Assembly (NCBI GenBank): GCA_963666865.1
Contig: OY763072.1
Location: forward strand, 620,001 to 684,000
Direction of reading: 5' to 3'
Length of the DNA stretch: 64,000 nt
DNA from: Bin87 sp963666865
GTDB lineage: Bacteria; Chloroflexota; Dehalococcoidia; Lucifugimonadales; UBA3495
In this document: one piece after another, positions 31,067 to 40,289 of the stretch
Position numbering within the stretch: position 1 is the stretch's first letter
Layout: every line of letters starts with the position of its first letter
Made by a program: the position numbers and the translations under genes
The notes under the pieces: model-generated
What the model saw: the letters and a program-made list of their open reading frames with translations, nothing else
The model's database searches: none
Told to the model about the DNA's origin: nothing

Positions 31067-32521
31067 CTACTCCCAGCCCAGAAACTCCTGCACCATGTTC
31101 CGCGCCGCGTCCCGATTGTAAATCTGGTACAAGAGGGCGGCGTTGCGGGCCACGTCTCCGCCGAAGTAACGCTCATAGAGCGTCTGCCGACCGCCGAAGG
31201 CGCTGCACGACACGTCCCAGGCCAGCCGGAACAGGCGGATGCGTTCCTCGGCGGTGGCCGTGTCGGTGTCCAGGTAGCGGTGAATGTCCTCGGCCAGCGG
31301 CCCGTTCAGGTCGGCCTCGGCGGGCAGGGCCATGAGGCTGCTGGAACCCAGCAGGTGCAGGATTTCCGCCATGCGCGGATACATGGTTATCATCTGCTTG
31401 CGGGCCACCAGCAGGGGCCGGTAATCGGGGCAGAAGATGCCCCATTCGTCCACCGATGCCTGTGCCTCCGACGCGGCCAGCAGGGCCCTGGTGATCTCCA
31501 GGTTCTCGATCAGCTCGGCGATGAGGTGCTGGGTCTGCGGAAGTTCGCCGGAACTCAGCGTATCCACCATCAGGGAGGCCAGGCCCAGCATGAACTCGCA
31601 CTTGACCACGTTCTTGGTGACCACCTGGTGGCCGGTGTGGGCGTTGCGGTTGGTGCGCTCGCCCCACTGGTTGCACAGGGTAACGTCGTTGTACAGGAAC
31701 ACCCGCTCCCAGGGCACCAGCACGTCGTCGAAGAACACGATGGCGTCCATCTCCTCGAAACGGCTACCGGCGGGATGGTCAAAATGCGACCGGCCCAAAT
31801 CGATGGTATCCCGGCACTGGAACTTGAGGCCCTCGGTGTTGCAGGGGATGCAAAAGCCGAAAGCGTACTTGCCCTCTTCGCCGGCCGGCACCCGTCGGGT
31901 CCGCGCCGGATAGACGGCGATCTCATCGGACAGCGGCCCCAGCGTCGCCAGCACGCGCGCTCCGCGCACCACGATGCCAGCGTCGGTTTCCTTGACTACC
32001 GACAGCGCCACCTCGGTGCGGTCGTCAAAGGGCGTCTGACCCACGGAGCGGCTGCGCTGCAGGTTGACCAGCGTGTGCGTCATAACGATGTCGTTTTCGC
32101 GGATGTACTCGTAATAGTCCAGGATGTTCTGCTTGAACTCGGGGCGGTTCTGGCCGCAGTAATCGGCGGCGGCAGCCATGGACATCACCGCTACGTTGAG
32201 GAAGTCCGGCGTGCGCCCCATCATCCCGCAGGAGGCCAGCGCCCAGTTGGTCATCATCTTGCGGCGCCGTTTCAGGTCGTCGGCGTTTTGCGGCATGATG
32301 AAGGACAAACCCACCGGGTCGCCGGTGGACGGCGATTCATACACCATCTCGTCGCGCAAGGACGGGTCATGCTGCAGATCCAGCAGGCCGGCCACCGTCC
32401 GCAGGCCGCCGGAGAAGGCCGTATGGGCCGTAACGTCCTTTACCTTCTGTCCGCCGATGTAGATCTCGGCGGCCCGCTCCCGCAGGCCGGCGATGTATTC
32501 GGCTCCGGTGCGCGCTGGCAT
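31067..32521 (-). CDS. 4-hydroxyphenylacetate 3-hydroxylase family flavoprotein (HpaB-like)
   Basis: This is an FADH2-using monooxygenase of the HpaB family, expected to hydroxylate an aromatic ring. Marks are RTGAEYIAGLRE at the N-terminus, FMLGLASLM and ELIENLEITRALLAASEA in the helical half, and RMAEILHLLGSSSLMALPAE near the C-terminus. Length is 484 aa from the ATG at 32521, which has GGAGG seven bases upstream; the frame continues to 32650 but crosses a repeat. The Cys and His ligands of the related 4-hydroxybutyryl-CoA dehydratase are not in place. No flavin reductase gene (HpaC) is adjacent. It sits between the double-ACT and MOSC genes on the same strand. Confidence 0.82.
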   Translation of the reverse strand: MPARTGAEYIAGLRERAAEIYIGGQKVKDVTAHTAFSGGLRTVAGLLDLQHDPSLRDEMVYESPSTGDPVGLSFIMPQNADDLKRRRKMMTNWALASCGMMGRTPDFLNVAVMSMAAAADYCGQNRPEFKQNILDYYEYIRENDIVMTHTLVNLQRSRSVGQTPFDDRTEVALSVVKETDAGIVVRGARVLATLGPLSDEIAVYPARTRRVPAGEEGKYAFGFCIPCNTEGLKFQCRDTIDLGRSHFDHPAGSRFEEMDAIVFFDDVLVPWERVFLYNDVTLCNQWGERTNRNAHTGHQVVTKNVVKCEFMLGLASLMVDTLSSGELPQTQHLIAELIENLEITRALLAASEAQASVDEWGIFCPDYRPLLVARKQMITMYPRMAEILHLLGSSSLMALPAEADLNGPLAEDIHRYLDTDTATAEERIRLFRLAWDVSCSAFGGRQTLYERYFGGDVARNAALLYQIYNRDAARNMVQEFLGWE

Positions 32522-32544
32522 AAGGTTTCCTCCCACATTTTCAT

Positions 32545-32612
32545 CCGTCATTCCGGCTTTCGCCGGAATGACGGAATGAAGCTGGAATGACAGAATGAAG
32601 CTGGAATGACAG
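32545..32612. repeat. Palindrome plus two 19-bp tandem units
   Basis: A perfect 30-base palindrome (CCGTCATTCCGGCTTTCGCC and its pairing half, 32545-32574) is followed by two identical 19-base units AATGAAGCTGGAATGACAG (32575-32593, 32594-32612). Read on the minus strand, the units come first and start CTGTCATTCC, like the palindrome arm. The same layout occurs at 49478 and 61157. Confidence 0.8.
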
Positions 32613-32618
32613 AATAAG

Positions 32619-33029
32619 TTAGACAACGACCTCGCTGCCGACGGCCGCAATGGCTTCAGCGCGGTTGTCGGTTTTCAGCGCAATCATCGCGTAGCCGGCC
32701 TGGCGGCTCAGGATGTGCATACTCTCAATGTTAACGCCAGCCTCTTTCAGGCTGCCGGCCACGCCGGCCAGCGCCCCGGGTTCGTCGGGCAGGCGGATGA
32801 CCAGCGCGTCGTCGCCCACGGCCTTGAAGCCGGCCCGGTTCAGCGCGTAGAGGGCGCGGTCGTACTGGTCCACGGTGAGGATGACGGCCCCCTGGTCGCC
32901 GGCGGTGTCGGTGTTGATGGTTTCCAGGTTGATGCCCTCATCAGCCAGGACGCGGGTGATGTCGGCGATGACGCCCACCTCGTTGTCCGCCATGATGACG
33001 ATGCGGTTCACCAGATTCGGCTGGTCCAT
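32619..33029 (-). CDS. Double ACT-domain protein
   Basis: The 136-aa protein is two ACT domains in tandem. The first runs over RIVIMADNEVGVIADITRVL and EGINLETINTDT. The second has LVIRLPDEPGALAGVAGSL and AGVNIESMHILS. ACT domains bind amino acids as allosteric sensors. Stand-alone pairs such as this often regulate nearby amino-acid enzymes. GGAGG lies ten bases before the ATG at 33029; the upstream open frame is a shadow. Its upstream neighbour on this strand is a PLP amino-acid decarboxylase, so it may sense that enzyme's substrate; this is an inference. Confidence 0.82.
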   Translation of the reverse strand: MDQPNLVNRIVIMADNEVGVIADITRVLADEGINLETINTDTAGDQGAVILTVDQYDRALYALNRAGFKAVGDDALVIRLPDEPGALAGVAGSLKEAGVNIESMHILSRQAGYAMIALKTDNRAEAIAAVGSEVVV

Positions 33030-33055
33030 GGAGAAAGTTCCTCCGGTCGAGGGCG

Positions 33056-33082
33056 GGATTCCGGCGCAAGCCGGAATGACGG
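33056..33082. repeat. Single CCGTCATTCCGG palindrome
   Basis: A 27-base hairpin (GGATTCCGGCG / GCCGGAATGACGG) lies between the decarboxylase and the ACT gene. It shares the CCGTCATTCCGG arm with the 32545 and 61241 repeats. Confidence 0.65.
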
Positions 33083-33085
33083 TCG

Positions 33086-34216
33086 CTACCGGGCGCAGTC
33101 GGCCACCAGTTCGTCGATCATCTCCCGGGTGACGTGGGGCATGGTGATGATGTGGGTGATGTCGCCTTCGGGGGCCATCTGCCACTTGCGGAAAACCTCC
33201 GGCGCCGGCCGGGGAAACACCACCGTTACCGAGTTTTTGTGTCGCCAGGCGGGGATGCCCCTTTCGTTGAACTGCCCTACGGCATACTCCGCAGTATCCA
33301 GGGCGCCGGCCACCAGTTGGCGAAAGCCCTCGTCGCCGCGCCGCGCGAAGGCGTACCACATCATCAATGGGGCCAGCGCGTTGCGAGAGCCAGACAGAGT
33401 GGTATCCTCCACACCCACGTACTCAATCGCCCGGCCCACCCGCTCCACGTGAGGTCGCTTGGTGAGCACCACGCCGCAGGGCAGCGGTGCGCCAATCATC
33501 TTGTGCCCGCTCACCGACACGCTGTCTATCCCGGCGTCAAAGCCGTAGGGCTGCGGGTCATCTACAAAGGGCAGGATCATGCCGCTCAGCGCGGCGTCGG
33601 CGTGGATGTAGAGGTTGGTGACCGCCAGGTCCCGCAGGATGGCGCGTATCCGGGGGATGTCGTCAATGGCGCCTCGCATGGTGGTGCCCACGTTGGCCAT
33701 TATTACGGCGGGTACGTCCCGGTTGACCCGGATCATCGCTTCCAGGTCGTCGTAGTCAATTTCTCCGTTTTCCTGCCGCCGTATCATGATGTGGCGCGCG
33801 TTCAGCACCCGCACGTTTTTGAGCACGCTGTAATGAGTCTCTTCGGAGAAGTAGAACATGGCGTTGGGGAACAGCTCCCGCGCCAGGTACAGGCCGTACA
33901 TATTGCCCTCGGTACCGCCGGAGGTTACGTAACCCCAGGCGTCGGCGGGGTCAATACGCATCAGGCCGGCGAAACGGGCAACGACCTCCCGCTCGATGGC
34001 GTGGGTATTGCTCCAGTAGTTGCTGGGGTGGAAGGGGTCACCGACGTTGTTGATGGAGTAATCCAGAAAGGGCAGCAGCGACGAATAGTCAAAGTTCTGG
34101 TTCGTGGGATAACCGACCTGCTGCCGGCCGAAGGTCCGCAGGTCGCACAGCAGCCCGTCCAGCCGTTCCCGAATTTCGGACTGCGACAGGGGTGTTGAAG
34201 TCAACGATCCGGGCAT
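33086..34216 (-). CDS. PLP-dependent decarboxylase, histidine-decarboxylase-like
   Basis: This 376-aa PLP enzyme is of the group II decarboxylase family, closest in pattern to bacterial histidine and plant serine decarboxylases. Matches include QQVGYPTNQNFDYSSLLPFL, NNVGDPF, GYVTSGGTEGNMYGLYLARE and FSEETHYSVLKN. Also seen are ANVGTTMRGAIDDI, HADAALSGMILPF, and SVSGHKMIGAPLPCG with the Schiff-base Lys. The ATG at 34216 has GGAGG ten bases upstream. It heads a minus-strand group with the ACT pair, the HpaB-like enzyme and MOSC. Substrate could be histidine, serine or an aromatic amino acid; the sequence alone does not decide. Confidence 0.85.
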   Translation of the reverse strand: MPGSLTSTPLSQSEIRERLDGLLCDLRTFGRQQVGYPTNQNFDYSSLLPFLDYSINNVGDPFHPSNYWSNTHAIEREVVARFAGLMRIDPADAWGYVTSGGTEGNMYGLYLARELFPNAMFYFSEETHYSVLKNVRVLNARHIMIRRQENGEIDYDDLEAMIRVNRDVPAVIMANVGTTMRGAIDDIPRIRAILRDLAVTNLYIHADAALSGMILPFVDDPQPYGFDAGIDSVSVSGHKMIGAPLPCGVVLTKRPHVERVGRAIEYVGVEDTTLSGSRNALAPLMMWYAFARRGDEGFRQLVAGALDTAEYAVGQFNERGIPAWRHKNSVTVVFPRPAPEVFRKWQMAPEGDITHIITMPHVTREMIDELVADCAR

Positions 34217-34339
34217 AATCCCGGTTCCTCCCATTGGTATCGTGCGGCCGACCGGGGGAGCCGATTGCCGCCACCGCAAGGGTATGCTATACCAGCCGAA
34301 ACCGCAATCCGGGAGGCCGGCAATCAAACGGAGGACGCC

Positions 34340-35167
34340 ATGCCCACTATCCAGCGCGGCGACGCCCAACTGCATTACTATCTGGACGATTTCACCGACC
34401 CCTGGCGCCAGTCGCCCGAGGCCATCTTGCTCCAGCACGGCTTCTCCCGCAACGGCCGGTTCTGGTACAACTGGCCGCCCCTGCTGAGCCGTGAATACCG
34501 CGTCATCCGACCCGATATGCGCGGCATGGGCCGGTCAACCATCGACCCGGCCCGCTACGAACCCACGCTGGATACGTTGATGGCCGACCTGCTGGCCATC
34601 CTGGACGACGCCGGCGCGGAACAGGTGGTGTACGTGGGCGAGTCCTTCGGCGGCATCATGGGTATGCAGTTCGCTCACGACTACCCGGAGCGATGTCGCG
34701 CGCTGGTGCTGTGCAACTCCCCGTGCCGGCTGACCCGACGCGAGAGCGCGACGTCCGGTCCGCCTCCGGCGGATTGGCTGGCGACCATGGAACAGGGCGG
34801 CATCGGCGCGTGGAGCGCCGCCACCATCAACTTCCGCCTGGATATGCGCCACGCCGCCGAGGGCCTGAAGGACTGGTACATCGCCGAGATGGACCAGACG
34901 CCGGCCGACATCGGCCAAGCTCTTCACAGCTACCTGGACAGCCTGGACTTCGGCCCGCACCTGAAGGACATCACCGTGCCCACTCTCCTGCTCACCGGCG
35001 ACGAATCGCTGACCACCAGTATGGATCAGCAAGAATTCATGGCGTCCGAGATACCCAACAGCCGCCTGGATGTTTGGCCGGGCCTGGGTCACGGCGTCAA
35101 CGTCATCTACCCGGAGTGGTGCGTGGAACGGATGCGTCTTTTTCTGGGGGAGCAGCTAACGGCCTGA
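34340..35167 (+). CDS. Alpha/beta hydrolase
   Basis: This 275-aa hydrolase has LLQHGFSRNGRFW (oxyanion region), RPDMRGMGRS, GESFGGIMGMQFA with the nucleophile Ser, and a TLLLTGDESLTTS acid region. GLGHGVNVIYPEW near the C-terminus supplies the catalytic His. It resembles 3-oxoadipate enol-lactonase or haloperoxidase-type members. GGAGG lies five bases before the ATG at 34340. It is divergent from the decarboxylase gene and ends convergently with the Swt1-HEPN gene. The sequence after it, AAATCCCGCAAATCCTGTTT, matches part of the repeat at 46351. Confidence 0.82.
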   Translation: MPTIQRGDAQLHYYLDDFTDPWRQSPEAILLQHGFSRNGRFWYNWPPLLSREYRVIRPDMRGMGRSTIDPARYEPTLDTLMADLLAILDDAGAEQVVYVGESFGGIMGMQFAHDYPERCRALVLCNSPCRLTRRESATSGPPPADWLATMEQGGIGAWSAATINFRLDMRHAAEGLKDWYIAEMDQTPADIGQALHSYLDSLDFGPHLKDITVPTLLLTGDESLTTSMDQQEFMASEIPNSRLDVWPGLGHGVNVIYPEWCVERMRLFLGEQLTA

Positions 35168-35223
35168 TCCCGCTAATCCCAAAATCCCGCAAATCCTGTT
35201 TCTGACGAAAATACCTGCACTCC

Positions 35224-36150
35224 CTATTCCGGCGGTTCTGGGCGGTGCTGGCGAGCCTGGCGCAGGTTGCGCTGGGTCAGTTCATCGTCGGGATTCATCC
35301 GGACGGCCTGTTCCAGATCGCGCAACGCCAGGCGGTATTCGCCCAGGCAGAGCAGAGCGTAGCCGCGGCAATTGTAGGCGTCAGCGTACTCCGGAGACAG
35401 CTCGATGGCGCGGGTGAAGTCGGCGACAGCCCGGCCGTGTTCGCCCATCAATCCCCAGGTCAGGCCGTGGTGATACCAGGCGTCGGCGTGGTCAGGACTG
35501 ATGCTGACGGCCTGCTCAAATTCCGCCATGGCCTGTTCAAATTTTTCCTCGCGGCGATAGGCGACGCCGCGACTGATATGGTCGTCGGCGCTATCCGCAA
35601 TCCGGTCGACGTCAGGGGGAGCCGCGGGCGGTTGTGGCTGCGGCTGCGGTTCCGGCGCGGGCGCCGACTCAGGCTCGGGCTCGGGTGGAGCATCGGCCGG
35701 CTCCGGAGCAGCCGCCTTTGGTGTGGGCACGCCGTAACGCTGGATGCGCAGCCGGTGTTTCGCCCGGGTCACCCGATCCGCTTCTTCCGTAGCGCCAACG
35801 GCGGCCAGCAGTCGCCCCACTGAGTCCAAAGCACGGTCCATGTCGTCATCGTCAAAGGCATTCTGGTGCGCCCAGCGGTTGCGGATTTCTCGGATTTCGG
35901 ATACCAGGCTCCGCTCAACCGGCCCGAGGCAATCGCGGAAAACGTCGTTCCAAGCCATGGCCATCACGCGCAGCGTCACGGCGACGTCGCCGGCGATTTC
36001 GCCCAGGGCATCGGTGTCGGCGGGGTCAAATCGACCGTCGGCCACTGCACCTTCCATCTTGCTGACCACGTAGGGGCCGAGGCCGTCGGCCAGCAGGTTC
36101 AGGGCGTTTCCCACCAGGCTGTGATTGTTCAAGGACACGGTAGAAGTCAT
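35224..36150 (-). CDS. Swt1-type HEPN domain protein with TPR repeats
   Basis: The 308-aa protein starts with a helical HEPN domain of the Swt1 type (about residues 10-125). EIREIRNRWAHQNAF carries the canonical RNxxxH ribonuclease motif. A Pro/Glu/Ala linker (about 145-185) follows. Three tetratricopeptide repeats end the protein, with DHISRGVAYRREEKFEQAMA, DAWYHHGLTWGLMGEHGRAV and DAYNCRGYALLCLGEY. The TPRs should bind a partner. It starts about 200 bases from the divergent MmeI-like restriction-modification gene. Swt1-HEPN domains are known in phage-defence-linked proteins, so a defence role is a reasonable inference. Confidence 0.8.
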   Translation of the reverse strand: MTSTVSLNNHSLVGNALNLLADGLGPYVVSKMEGAVADGRFDPADTDALGEIAGDVAVTLRVMAMAWNDVFRDCLGPVERSLVSEIREIRNRWAHQNAFDDDDMDRALDSVGRLLAAVGATEEADRVTRAKHRLRIQRYGVPTPKAAAPEPADAPPEPEPESAPAPEPQPQPQPPAAPPDVDRIADSADDHISRGVAYRREEKFEQAMAEFEQAVSISPDHADAWYHHGLTWGLMGEHGRAVADFTRAIELSPEYADAYNCRGYALLCLGEYRLALRDLEQAVRMNPDDELTQRNLRQARQHRPEPPE

Positions 36151-36348
36151 AGCAAGTTCCGCAGGAATAGCGCCGGCCGGCCAATGGAAAGGTCGTCGCC
36201 GACGTGAGGGTCAAATCAACGCCGGCACCATAACACAACGCGGCCCGCCGCCTCTGCGGACCGGCCGCGCAGTTTTGGCGATTTGAGTGAGACGAAGCCG
36301 TTGGCGATAGATTACAGCTCGGGGTATGCTATACGCTGGACTATCGCC

Positions 36349-37145
36349 ATGACGACCCAGCAGCCGACAATGCCGCCCGAGCAGTTCATTGCCAAGTGGC
36401 GGCGCAGCCGTGGCCTGGAATCCGCCGGCGCGCAGGAATGGTTCCTGGACCTGTGCCGGGTGGTGGAGCATCCCACGCCGGCAGAGATGGACCGCAGCCA
36501 GCAGTGGTACACCTTCGAGCGGTCGGTGCGGGAGGCGTCCGGGCGCCTGGGCCGGGCCGACGTGTATAAGCAGGGCTATTTCGCCTGGGAATTCAAGGGG
36601 CTGCACCGGGACTTGGACGAAGCCTATCGCCAGTTGTTGCGCTATCGAGAGGCGTTAAACAACCCGCCGCTGCTGGTGGTGTCGGATTTCCAGACCATCC
36701 GGGTGCGTACTAACTTCACTAACAAGGTTCCCGTTGTCCATACCATCCTGCTGGACGACTTGGGCGAACCGGAATCGTTGGCGATACTCCGCAGCGTTTT
36801 CCACAACCCGAACGCGCTGGAACCGGAGATTACCCCTGATGAAATAACACAGGATACCGCCGTTATCTTCGCATCCATCGCCCAATCAATGCGGAACCGC
36901 GGCATCGACTCTCTGGAGGTGGCGCGCTTCCTGAATCGTCTGGTGTTCTGCTTTTTCGCCCAGGATGTGGGGCTGTTGCCGGAAAAGGCGCTGTCCCGGC
37001 TGGCCAATGAGTTCTACCAAGAGCCGGAACGGTTTGATCGGGGTATTCGGGAACTATTCAGCAACATGAGCACGGGAGGCCAGTTCGGATACGTGCGGAT
37101 TCGCTATTTCAACGGCGACTTGTTCAAAGATCCTCAACCGTCCCT
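36349..37145 (+). pseudogene. MmeI-like restriction-modification enzyme, N-terminal part (frameshifted)
   Basis: This is the N-terminal part of a single-chain type IIL-like restriction-modification enzyme. It includes the N-terminal nuclease-type segment RADVYKQGYFAWEFKGLHRD and the ALNNPPLLVVSDFQTIRV stretch, which carry the conserved Glu/Lys of a PD-(D/E)XK site. The helical region FLNRLVFCFFAQDVGLLPE follows. The frame then needs a single-base correction near 37130-37147 to continue into the methyltransferase frame (37146-39098). I start it at the ATG at 36349; the frame is open from 36283. As given, the protein would be cut short. Confidence 0.75.
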
Positions 37146-39098
37146 TTGGAAACCGGCGAGCTGGAAAAGCTGGTTGAGGCCGCCGAGCGTAACTGGGCAC
37201 ATATCGAGCCATCCATCTTTGGGACGCTTTTTGAGCGCGCGGTTGACCCCGACAAGCAAGGGCTGGTGGGCGCACAGTACACATCGGAGGGTGACATTTT
37301 ATCGGCCATCAAGCCGGTGATGGTCAACCCACTGCTATCGGAATGGCACGACGTGGAGAGCAAGGTGGGCGGCCTGATGCTGCTGGAAGGGCAGCGGGAC
37401 GAGAAGCAGGCCCGTCAGTTGCTCCTGGAATTTCAGGGACGGCTGTCATCGCTGCGGGTGCTGGACCCGGCCTGCGGCAGCGGCAACTTTCTGTACGTGG
37501 CGTTGCGTCAGCTGCACGATTTGGAGAAAGCAGTATTGACGCTGGCCGCAGAGCTGGGGTTGCGCAATTTTCTGCCCGAAGTCTCGCCGGAACAGTTTTA
37601 CGGCATCGAAATCGACCCATACGCCAGCGACCTGGCCCGCACCGCCTTGTGGATTGGGCATCTGCAATGGCTGATTGAAAACGGGCATGAATATAACCGG
37701 GAGCCGGTGCTGGGTTCGCTGAACACTATTGAGTGCCGCGACGCGTTGATTGAATTTACTGACACTTGGCCCGAAGGCGACGTCTTGATGGGCCCGGATT
37801 ATGGACGCTTTTCCATTTACACTGATGACGACCGACGCGAAGTTGATGGAATGCGATATACCGAAGTGGACGCTGTGTTCGGAGCATCCGAACGGCATCG
37901 AGAAGCGCAATGGCCGTTGGTGGACTACATAGTAGGCAACCCGCCCTTCCTGGGGCACTTTCCTTTTCGGGAGCAGCTGGGCGGCAAGTACGTCAATGCG
38001 GTGTATGACTTGTACGGAGAGCGGATACCCAACTCCAGCGATTTGTGCTGCTATTGGCTGGAAAAGGCGCGGACGCAGATTGAGGAGGGAAAAGCACGGC
38101 GAGCCGGCCTGCTGGCCACGCAGGCGATACGCTTCCAGTCCAACCGCCCCGTGCTGGAGCGCATCAAAAACACCGGCGATATATTCGCCGCCGTTTCCGA
38201 CCAGGACTGGGTGCTGGATGGGGCCGACGTTCACATCTCCATCGTCTGCTTTGACGACGGCAGCGAGACCAACCGTACCCTGGACGGCGAGCCGGTTAAC
38301 AACATCAACGCTGATCTCACCGGCGGAGCGGATTTGACGCAGGCCAAGTCGCTGCCCGAAAACGCCGGTATCAGCTTTATGGGCGTTACAAAAGTTGGGC
38401 CTTTTGAGATCGAAAGCGAACTGGCACAGGGAATGCTGCGTCAGCCCAACCCACACGGCCGGCCCAACAGTGACGTTGTGAAGCCGTGGATTATAGGCCG
38501 TGATATTAATCAGAACGCCCGCGATATGTGGATAATAGATTTTGGTATCGATACGTCGGAGAATGAGGCAGCATTGTATGAGGCTCCATTCGAATACGTA
38601 GTAGCAAACGTAAAGCCGGAAAGAGTACAAAACAATAGACGGCGCTACGCCGAGTTATGGTGGCTGCACGCCGAGGCCCGTCCTGGTATGCGTCAGGCGT
38701 TGGCCGGATTGCCTAGATACATTGGCACCAGCATGGTGTCTCAGCATAGGATGTTCGCTTGGATTGACGGAGATGTATTGCCGGAAAACACAATCATTGT
38801 ATTCGCTCGAGATGACGATTACTTTTTCGGTGTCCTGCACAGCCACTTGCACACGGTTTGGGCATCCGCAATAGGAACGCAGTTGGAAAGCCGTCCCCGC
38901 TACACACCCACCACCTGCTTTGAAACCTTCCCCTTCCCGCAGCCGACCGACGAGCAACGGGAAGCCATTGCTAACGCCGCCTCCGAGCTGAATCAACTGC
39001 GGGAGAACTGGCGCAATCCTACGGATATGTTCGGCAACCCGGCCCTCAACTCCGACAGGGCAATCGCGTCTTATCCGAGGAGCACTTTGAGCAGGTAG
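37146..39098 (+). pseudogene. MmeI-like restriction-modification enzyme, methyltransferase part
   Basis: This is the central and C-terminal part of the enzyme, in a different frame from 36349-37145. SIFGTLFERAVDPDKQ and GAQYTSEGDI are the helical spacer marks. VLDPACGSGNFLYVAL is SAM motif I, and IVGNPPFLG is the NPPF adenine-methyltransferase motif IV. The C-terminal RPRYTPTTCFETFPFPQP belongs to the target-recognition segment. After FGNPALNSD the sequence is interrupted by the ISAs1 element; the last 15 residues of this frame are IS sequence. The TTG at 37146 is simply where the frame opens. The locus resembles MmeI/class I SAM-dependent DNA methyltransferases. Confidence 0.8.
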
Positions 39099-40288
39099 TC
39101 CTCGTCCCATCCGGCGTTGAGGCGTTTGCCCTGGATGCCCACTTTCAGGGTTTTCTCGTTCTTCAACAGGTTGTGTCCGATCTGCCGCAGCGTGTTGATG
39201 TTCTGTGGGCCATTGTCCTTGCGCACTCGGCACTGATCTTCCCGAAAGGTCACGTCAAGGGTCCAGTGCAACGAGTTTTCGATGCTCCAGTGGCTTCTGA
39301 TGGCAGCCAGCAGTTGTTCTGCCGAGGCCGCCAGACTGCTGATGTAGTAGCGGGGTTGGCTGGTTGATCCTTCTGTGGTTTGACGATGGCCCACCACCCT
39401 GACGGCGGCTTTCAGTTGCGGCCATTGCCCTTGGGGGTCCAGATAGTCCAGACAGTCTTGATCGGTGATGACCCAGCATTCCCGACGTTCCAGCCGTCCA
39501 TGCCCTTTCTCCACGGTTTCCGTGTGGTCATAGGACACCCCGTCAAAACCCAGCGCCTCGGCCCCTTCGAACAGGTCGCGGATGCCCTCGTGCAGTTGCC
39601 CTTGGTTCTCCTTCACCGTCAGCACGTAGTCGGCGCCGCCCTGGGTGATTTGCTGGGCGATCTCCCGCTGGCAGCCCATAGCATCGATAGTTACGATGCA
39701 ACCGTGCAACTCCAACATCTCCAACAGTTGGGGAATGGCGGTGATCTCGTTGGATTTCTCCTCGGTTTTGACCTGACCCAAGGTCAGGGCGTTCTGCGTG
39801 GCCCAAGCGCTGACCATGTGGATGGCGCCCTTATTCCCAGCGCGGTCGTAGGACCGTCGGGCTGTCTTACCGTCAATGGCCACTACCTCGCCGGGCAATA
39901 ACTGGGCGATGGCCTGGGTCCAGGAGATGAAGCAGTCCTGCAACTGCACTGGGTCCAGCCGAGCGAAGACATCCCCGAAGGTATCATGGGACGGGATGCC
40001 GCCAGGCAGTTCCAAGAAGGATTGAAACCAGGCCAGCTTGCTCCTGCCGAAGAGCTCGATATGGACCCAAGAATCGGCGCCGCAGATGGTGGCGCAGATC
40101 GCAATAGCAATGATGTCCACCAGTTTATGGCGTCGGGTGCGTTCTACCCGTGGGTCGTCAAGGTCAGCGAAATGATCGAGAATAGTTGCCTTGGGTGGTT
40201 GCGCCATGTCCGCCTGCCTCCGCGACCCTCAATATATCCTCCGACATTAACACATTTCTAAAAATCTCATTAAGACGCGATTGCCCTG
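39056..40288 (-). mobile_element. ISAs1-family insertion sequence, 1233 bp, complete
   Basis: The element has perfect 18-base terminal inverted repeats: CAGGGCAATCGCGTCTTA (39056-39073) and its reverse complement (40271-40288). It is flanked by direct repeats TCAACTCCGA at 39046-39055 and 40289-40298. It carries one transposase gene on the minus strand. It splits the MmeI-like gene. Removing the element and one repeat joins AAC TCC GAC to CAG TTG CGC in frame, so insertion was recent and precise. Confidence 0.93.
39071..40207 (-). CDS. ISAs1-family transposase
   Basis: The 378-aa DDE-type transposase of the ISAs1 family has DHFADLDDPRVERTRRHKL and IAIAICATICGADSW at the N-terminus. VVAIDGKTARRSYD carries the first Asp, and TIDAMGCQREIAQQI the second. 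HWSIENSLHWTLDVTFREDQ carries the terminal catalytic Glu region. It fills almost the whole element and is intact, so the element may still be active. It is transcribed opposite to the gene it interrupts. Confidence 0.93.
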   Translation of the reverse strand: MAQPPKATILDHFADLDDPRVERTRRHKLVDIIAIAICATICGADSWVHIELFGRSKLAWFQSFLELPGGIPSHDTFGDVFARLDPVQLQDCFISWTQAIAQLLPGEVVAIDGKTARRSYDRAGNKGAIHMVSAWATQNALTLGQVKTEEKSNEITAIPQLLEMLELHGCIVTIDAMGCQREIAQQITQGGADYVLTVKENQGQLHEGIRDLFEGAEALGFDGVSYDHTETVEKGHGRLERRECWVITDQDCLDYLDPQGQWPQLKAAVRVVGHRQTTEGSTSQPRYYISSLAASAEQLLAAIRSHWSIENSLHWTLDVTFREDQCRVRKDNGPQNINTLRQIGHNLLKNEKTLKVGIQGKRLNAGWDEDYLLKVLLG

Positions 40289-40289
40289 T

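Noticed and set aside
31067..32521. 4-hydroxybutyryl-CoA dehydratase
   Set aside because: The iron-sulfur Cys/His ligand spacing of that enzyme is absent; only single Cys residues occur at the corresponding places.
30917..32590. Long plus-strand open frame (557 codons)
   Set aside because: Antisense to the HpaB-like gene; repetitive Gly/His/Val composition only.
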